Source: Bacteroidota bacterium (GTDB lineage Bacteria > Bacteroidota > Bacteroidia > Bacteroidales > JAAYUG01). From it: DNA of 9,774 nt. The notes beneath the pieces are model-generated. The model was given only the letters and a program-made list of their open reading frames with translations, did no database searches and was not told where the DNA came from. Where the stretch lies: positions 1 through 9,774 of the forward strand of contig JAKAMP010000058.1 of NCBI GenBank assembly GCA_021812865.1, read 5' to 3'. Position numbers and translations under genes: made by a program. Shown here piece after piece: positions 7,134-9,774 of this stretch; position 1 is the first letter of the stretch; every line of letters starts with the position of its first letter.

Positions 7134-7173
7134 AACCCGTTTTGAGGATGAACTGGAATAAGTATATTTGATT

Positions 7174-8085
7174 ATGCTCAATTACCTTGTTGCCGGAATA
7201 TTTATTATTTGCCTGGCCCTTACTGCCGGATCCTTTTTCCTGGTTGCACGACTGAGGAATCAGTACCATCATGAATTTCTTTCGGCCCTGCTGTTCCTGG
7301 TGGTATTTTATTTCATGTTCGGGTTTTATTCTCTTTGGGGTCAATTCATCTTTGCTACCCTGGTTCAGCCTTATATTCAGCAGGAAGTTCTTTCGAGGAT
7401 CAGCGACATTGCCATTCTCCTGGGCATTCCCTTTCTGGTCTTCGCCTGGCTTATGCAGTTCCGGTTCGCCCTTGAATACACAGGAAAGTCCATTTCCGGT
7501 ATTTTTATCGCAGCGTTTCTTCTTATAAACACCACTGTCATCATCGCCCTGGTATTGTACCTGAACCGTCACCAGGAGATGGGGCTCCAGACCTTTCTGA
7601 AATATTATTATATTTTAGCCTCCCTTCTATTCACAGCCATACCTGCCGGCAGGCTCGTTCTGGGCAAAAGGAAACAAGCAACAACCATCATGGCTTCCGG
7701 ATGGATACTATCCACTGTACTTCAGGGTGTTATTCTTCTCTTTTTCGACGGGAACATCTATCTTGCACTGGTCTTTTTCGCCCTCTTTTTTGCCTCCGGC
7801 GCTTTTCTTCCCGTGTACCTCAATTATTCAGGGATTCTGGGCGGAATCCCTGCCATCGAAAGAACGGTATACACCCTCGATGAATTCTGGGAGAAATTCG
7901 AGATTTCCCCCAGGGAAAGGGAAATTGTAATGGAAATCTGCAACGGGCTTACTAACCAGCAAATCGCTGACAAGCTGTTCATTTCGCTGCAGACTGTTAA
8001 AGATCACACGCACAGAATCTACAGCAAGGCAGATGTCAGCAGCAGGGTTCAACTGGTCAGGCTTATCAATGAGTCCGCCAAGTAG
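7174..8085 (+). CDS. Membrane-bound LuxR-type transcription regulator (7TM + HTH)
   Basis: The protein has 303 residues from the ATG at 7174. A TTG two codons earlier is possible but less likely. About seven hydrophobic segments fill residues 1-215 (near 2-24, 36-56, 77-95, 108-130, 144-160, 174-190 and 195-215). They are followed by a cytoplasmic C-terminal LuxR/GerE helix-turn-helix from about 238 to 300: I-S-P-R-E-R-E-I-V, then G-L-T-N-Q-Q-I-A-D-K-L-F-I-S and T-V-K-D-H-T-H-R-I-Y. These are the classic conserved positions of that DNA-binding fold. No receiver or kinase domain is present, so this is a one-component regulator whose membrane part would sense the signal. The ligand is unknown. 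Its promoter shares the symmetric operator with the divergent membrane-protein gene, which suggests self-regulation. The GH30 gene follows 149 bases downstream with its own promoter candidate. Confidence 0.88.
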   Translation: MLNYLVAGIFIICLALTAGSFFLVARLRNQYHHEFLSALLFLVVFYFMFGFYSLWGQFIFATLVQPYIQQEVLSRISDIAILLGIPFLVFAWLMQFRFALEYTGKSISGIFIAAFLLINTTVIIALVLYLNRHQEMGLQTFLKYYYILASLLFTAIPAGRLVLGKRKQATTIMASGWILSTVLQGVILLFFDGNIYLALVFFALFFASGAFLPVYLNYSGILGGIPAIERTVYTLDEFWEKFEISPREREIVMEICNGLTNQQIADKLFISLQTVKDHTHRIYSKADVSSRVQLVRLINESAK

Positions 8086-8120
8086 CAACCTCGCATGGTA
8101 CAATTGGCCAATCTTCCTGC

Positions 8121-8147
8121 ATCATCGCTCGCGGCATTGATGATTTT
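8121..8147 (+). terminator. Possible weak terminator after the LuxR-type gene
   Basis: ATCATC (8121-8126) pairs with GATGAT (8139-8144) around a 12-base loop, followed by only three further T residues. It lies 36 bases after the stop codon. The short stem and short T run make it doubtful. Confidence 0.25.
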
Positions 8148-8184
8148 CACAAGATTTAATCTCCTGCCCCCGATACATGGTACA

Positions 8185-8203
8185 GGGATAATCCCTACAT
8201 TTG
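8185..8203 (+). promoter_or_regulatory. Promoter candidate of the GH30 gene with adjoining palindrome
   Basis: TACATTTG (8196-8203) fits the consensus TAnnTTTG and lies about 31 bases before the ATG at 8235. Directly upstream is the palindrome GGGAT-A-ATCCC (8185-8195), which would sit in the promoter spacer and could be an operator. No TTTG is visible at the -33 position. Confidence 0.5.
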
Positions 8204-8234
8204 AATGATTAGCCCGATCCAATCCAACTGAACC

Positions 8235-9725
8235 ATGAAAACAAAATGCTATTTTCTTTTGCTGGCTGCCGGAGTCCTTTTGCTGCAGCCTGCAGCCGGC
8301 CAAAATAACCCGTCCCCTCGTATTGAGTCCTGGGTAACCCATGCCGATCGTTCAGCCCTGTTTCAGCAGCAGAACGACAGCCTTTCTTTCTCAAATCATG
8401 ATCATGGCTGGGGCGTTCCCATTGTGGTGGATGACGGGCAGCAGTTTCAGTCCGTCGACGGTTTCGGCTTTGCTCTTACGGGAGGCTCTGCCGGCCTTAT
8501 CATGAAAATGAGCCCCAATGCACGGGCAAAGCTTCTGCATGAACTGTTCAGCCGCGACGGTAATAGCATAGGCGTAAGCTACCTCAGGGTTAGTATAGGT
8601 TCTTCCGACATGAACAGCTTTGTTTTTTCGTACGATGATTTGCCGGCCGGCCAGACGGACTTCCCCCTGAAAAAATTCAGTCTTTCCCAGGACCTGAACG
8701 ATGTGGTGCCGGTGCTGAAAGATATCCTTGCCATCGAACCATCCATCAAAATCCTGGGATCACCCTGGTCGGCTCCGGCCTGGATGAAAACCAACAACAA
8801 TGTGCGTGGCGGTGCGCTGAAGAAGGAATGCTATGAAGTATATGCTGCCTACCTGGTAAAATATATCCAGGCAATGAAGCAGCAGGGAATCACCATCGAT
8901 GCCATAACGGTGCAGAATGAACCCCTGAATTCAAAGAACACACCCAGCATGCAGTGGTTTGCGAGTGAGGAACAGAGTTTTATTAAGGAAAATCTGGGTC
9001 CGGCTCTACGTAAAGCGGACCTGACAACAAAAATCATCCTGTTCGATCATAACTGCGACCGGCCAGACTATCCCCTTACGCTGCTGAACGACCCTGAGGT
9101 GGCTCAATACGTGGATGGCACAGGCTTTCATCACTACGGCGGCGACATCAGCGCCATGAGTGATGTACACCTGGCCCGGCCCGACAAGAATCTATACTTC
9201 ACCGAGCAAATGGTGGTGGAGAAACCCGGCAATACGGCAATAGACATATGCTCACCGGTGAAACGCCTGATCATTGGCGCAACCCGTAACTGGAGCCGTA
9301 ATGTGCTGCTCTGGAACCTGGCCGCCGACCCGAACAACGATCCGCATACCGACAATGGCGGATGTTCCATGTGCCAGGGTGCTATTACCATCGATGGCGA
9401 CCAGGTTTCGCACAACATTGCTTTCTACACCGTGGCACACGCCTCAAAATTTGTTGTGCCAGGATCGGTGAGGATAGCATCAACTGCACCTGGAGACGGC
9501 ACGGTCAGTCTTACCCAGGACGAGGAACGGCCGGGAATATTCAGAATGGCCATACTCGAGCATACGCCTGTGCTGCCTAATGTGGCCTTCAGAACCCCTG
9601 AGGGAAAGATCGTGCTCATTGTGGCAAACGATGCATACAACATACAGTCATTCCGCATTCAATACAGGGGACAGTTTGCCAGCATGAAGCTTGCACCCGG
9701 TTCGGTGGGGACGTATATATGGTAA
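8235..9725 (+). CDS. Secreted glycoside hydrolase family 30 beta-glycosidase
   Basis: The protein has 496 residues with a signal peptide (1-22, ending P-A-A-G before Gln23). The GH30 fold is clear: the N-terminal Q-S-V-D-G-F-G-F-A-L-T at 72-82; R-V-S-I-G-S-S-D at 118-125; S-P-W-S-A-P-A-W-M-K-T at 176-186; Q-N-E-P at 227-230 with the acid/base Glu229; and F-T-E-Q at 322-325 with the nucleophile Glu324. The C-terminal beta-sandwich (about 405-496) ends in S-V-G-T-Y-I-W. Length and motifs fit the glucosylceramidase-like group of GH30, which includes beta-glucosidases and beta-1,6-glucanases, rather than the xylanase subgroup. It acts outside the cytoplasm. The exact substrate cannot be read off. 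No Shine-Dalgarno sequence precedes the ATG, and the gene is GC-richer than the GH31 operon. Confidence 0.93.
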   Translation: MKTKCYFLLLAAGVLLLQPAAGQNNPSPRIESWVTHADRSALFQQQNDSLSFSNHDHGWGVPIVVDDGQQFQSVDGFGFALTGGSAGLIMKMSPNARAKLLHELFSRDGNSIGVSYLRVSIGSSDMNSFVFSYDDLPAGQTDFPLKKFSLSQDLNDVVPVLKDILAIEPSIKILGSPWSAPAWMKTNNNVRGGALKKECYEVYAAYLVKYIQAMKQQGITIDAITVQNEPLNSKNTPSMQWFASEEQSFIKENLGPALRKADLTTKIILFDHNCDRPDYPLTLLNDPEVAQYVDGTGFHHYGGDISAMSDVHLARPDKNLYFTEQMVVEKPGNTAIDICSPVKRLIIGATRNWSRNVLLWNLAADPNNDPHTDNGGCSMCQGAITIDGDQVSHNIAFYTVAHASKFVVPGSVRIASTAPGDGTVSLTQDEERPGIFRMAILEHTPVLPNVAFRTPEGKIVLIVANDAYNIQSFRIQYRGQFASMKLAPGSVGTYIW

Positions 9726-9774
9726 AACTCCAGAATTCAAGATTAAAAATCAAAAACAAGGTTCAATCGTTAAA
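9726..9774. other. Short AT-rich tail at the window edge
   Basis: After the GH30 stop codon 49 bases remain. They contain no start of a recognisable gene and no clear hairpin. Confidence 0.6.

Noticed and set aside
7148..7171. Seven-codon leader frame (M-N-W-N-K-Y-I) just before the LuxR-type start
   Set aside because: GAGG abuts its ATG directly, too close to act as a ribosome-binding site, and there is no sign of an attenuator. It is probably chance.
7123..7572. 149-codon open frame on the minus strand
   Set aside because: It lies antisense to the membrane part of the LuxR-type gene, is rich in Lys, Gln and Gly as expected for the complement of hydrophobic codons, and has no start signal.

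Overview
The window looks like a chromosomal segment from a member of the Bacteroidota. Three things point there: a SusC/SusD-type outer-membrane glycan importer pair, secreted glycoside hydrolases with signal peptides, and promoter boxes that fit the Bacteroidota -7 consensus TAnnTTTG rather than the E. coli -10 box. Most genes lack a strong Shine-Dalgarno sequence, as is common in that phylum.

Left part (1-5547, all minus strand): a polysaccharide-utilisation operon transcribed in the order GH31 glycosidase, SusC-like TonB-dependent transporter, SusD-like surface lipoprotein. The last gene is cut by the window edge. The gaps of 32 and 23 bases suggest one transcript. The GH31 enzyme carries motifs that resemble the MYORG-like branch of the family, so an alpha-galactoside-type substrate is a reasonable but unproven guess.

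Middle (5548-6259): about 700 bases without a convincing protein gene, but not empty. They hold a promoter candidate for the GH31 operon, four copies of a TGTAAC motif (two of them centred palindromes), and a nested set of base-paired helices (about 5722-5995) that looks like a structured non-coding RNA on the plus strand. After these come an ATTCA tandem repeat inside the loop of an inverted repeat, and an intrinsic terminator for the minus-strand gene to the right.

Right part (6260-9725): a minus-strand multi-pass membrane protein and a plus-strand regulator with about seven membrane helices and a C-terminal LuxR-type helix-turn-helix diverge from a 173-base region. That region is almost perfectly symmetric. 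A 15-bp motif occurs as an inverted repeat, and each arm lies exactly 28 bases before a TAnnTTTG box that serves one of the two genes. This is the cleanest regulatory signal in the window. A secreted GH30 beta-glycosidase follows on the plus strand with its own promoter candidate.

Base composition differs between the halves: the Sus/GH31 operon is AT-richer than the GH30 gene. How the parts work together is inferred. SusC/SusD import oligosaccharides trimmed by the GH31 enzyme and possibly by the GH30 enzyme, while the membrane-bound LuxR protein probably controls itself and the membrane protein across the shared region.
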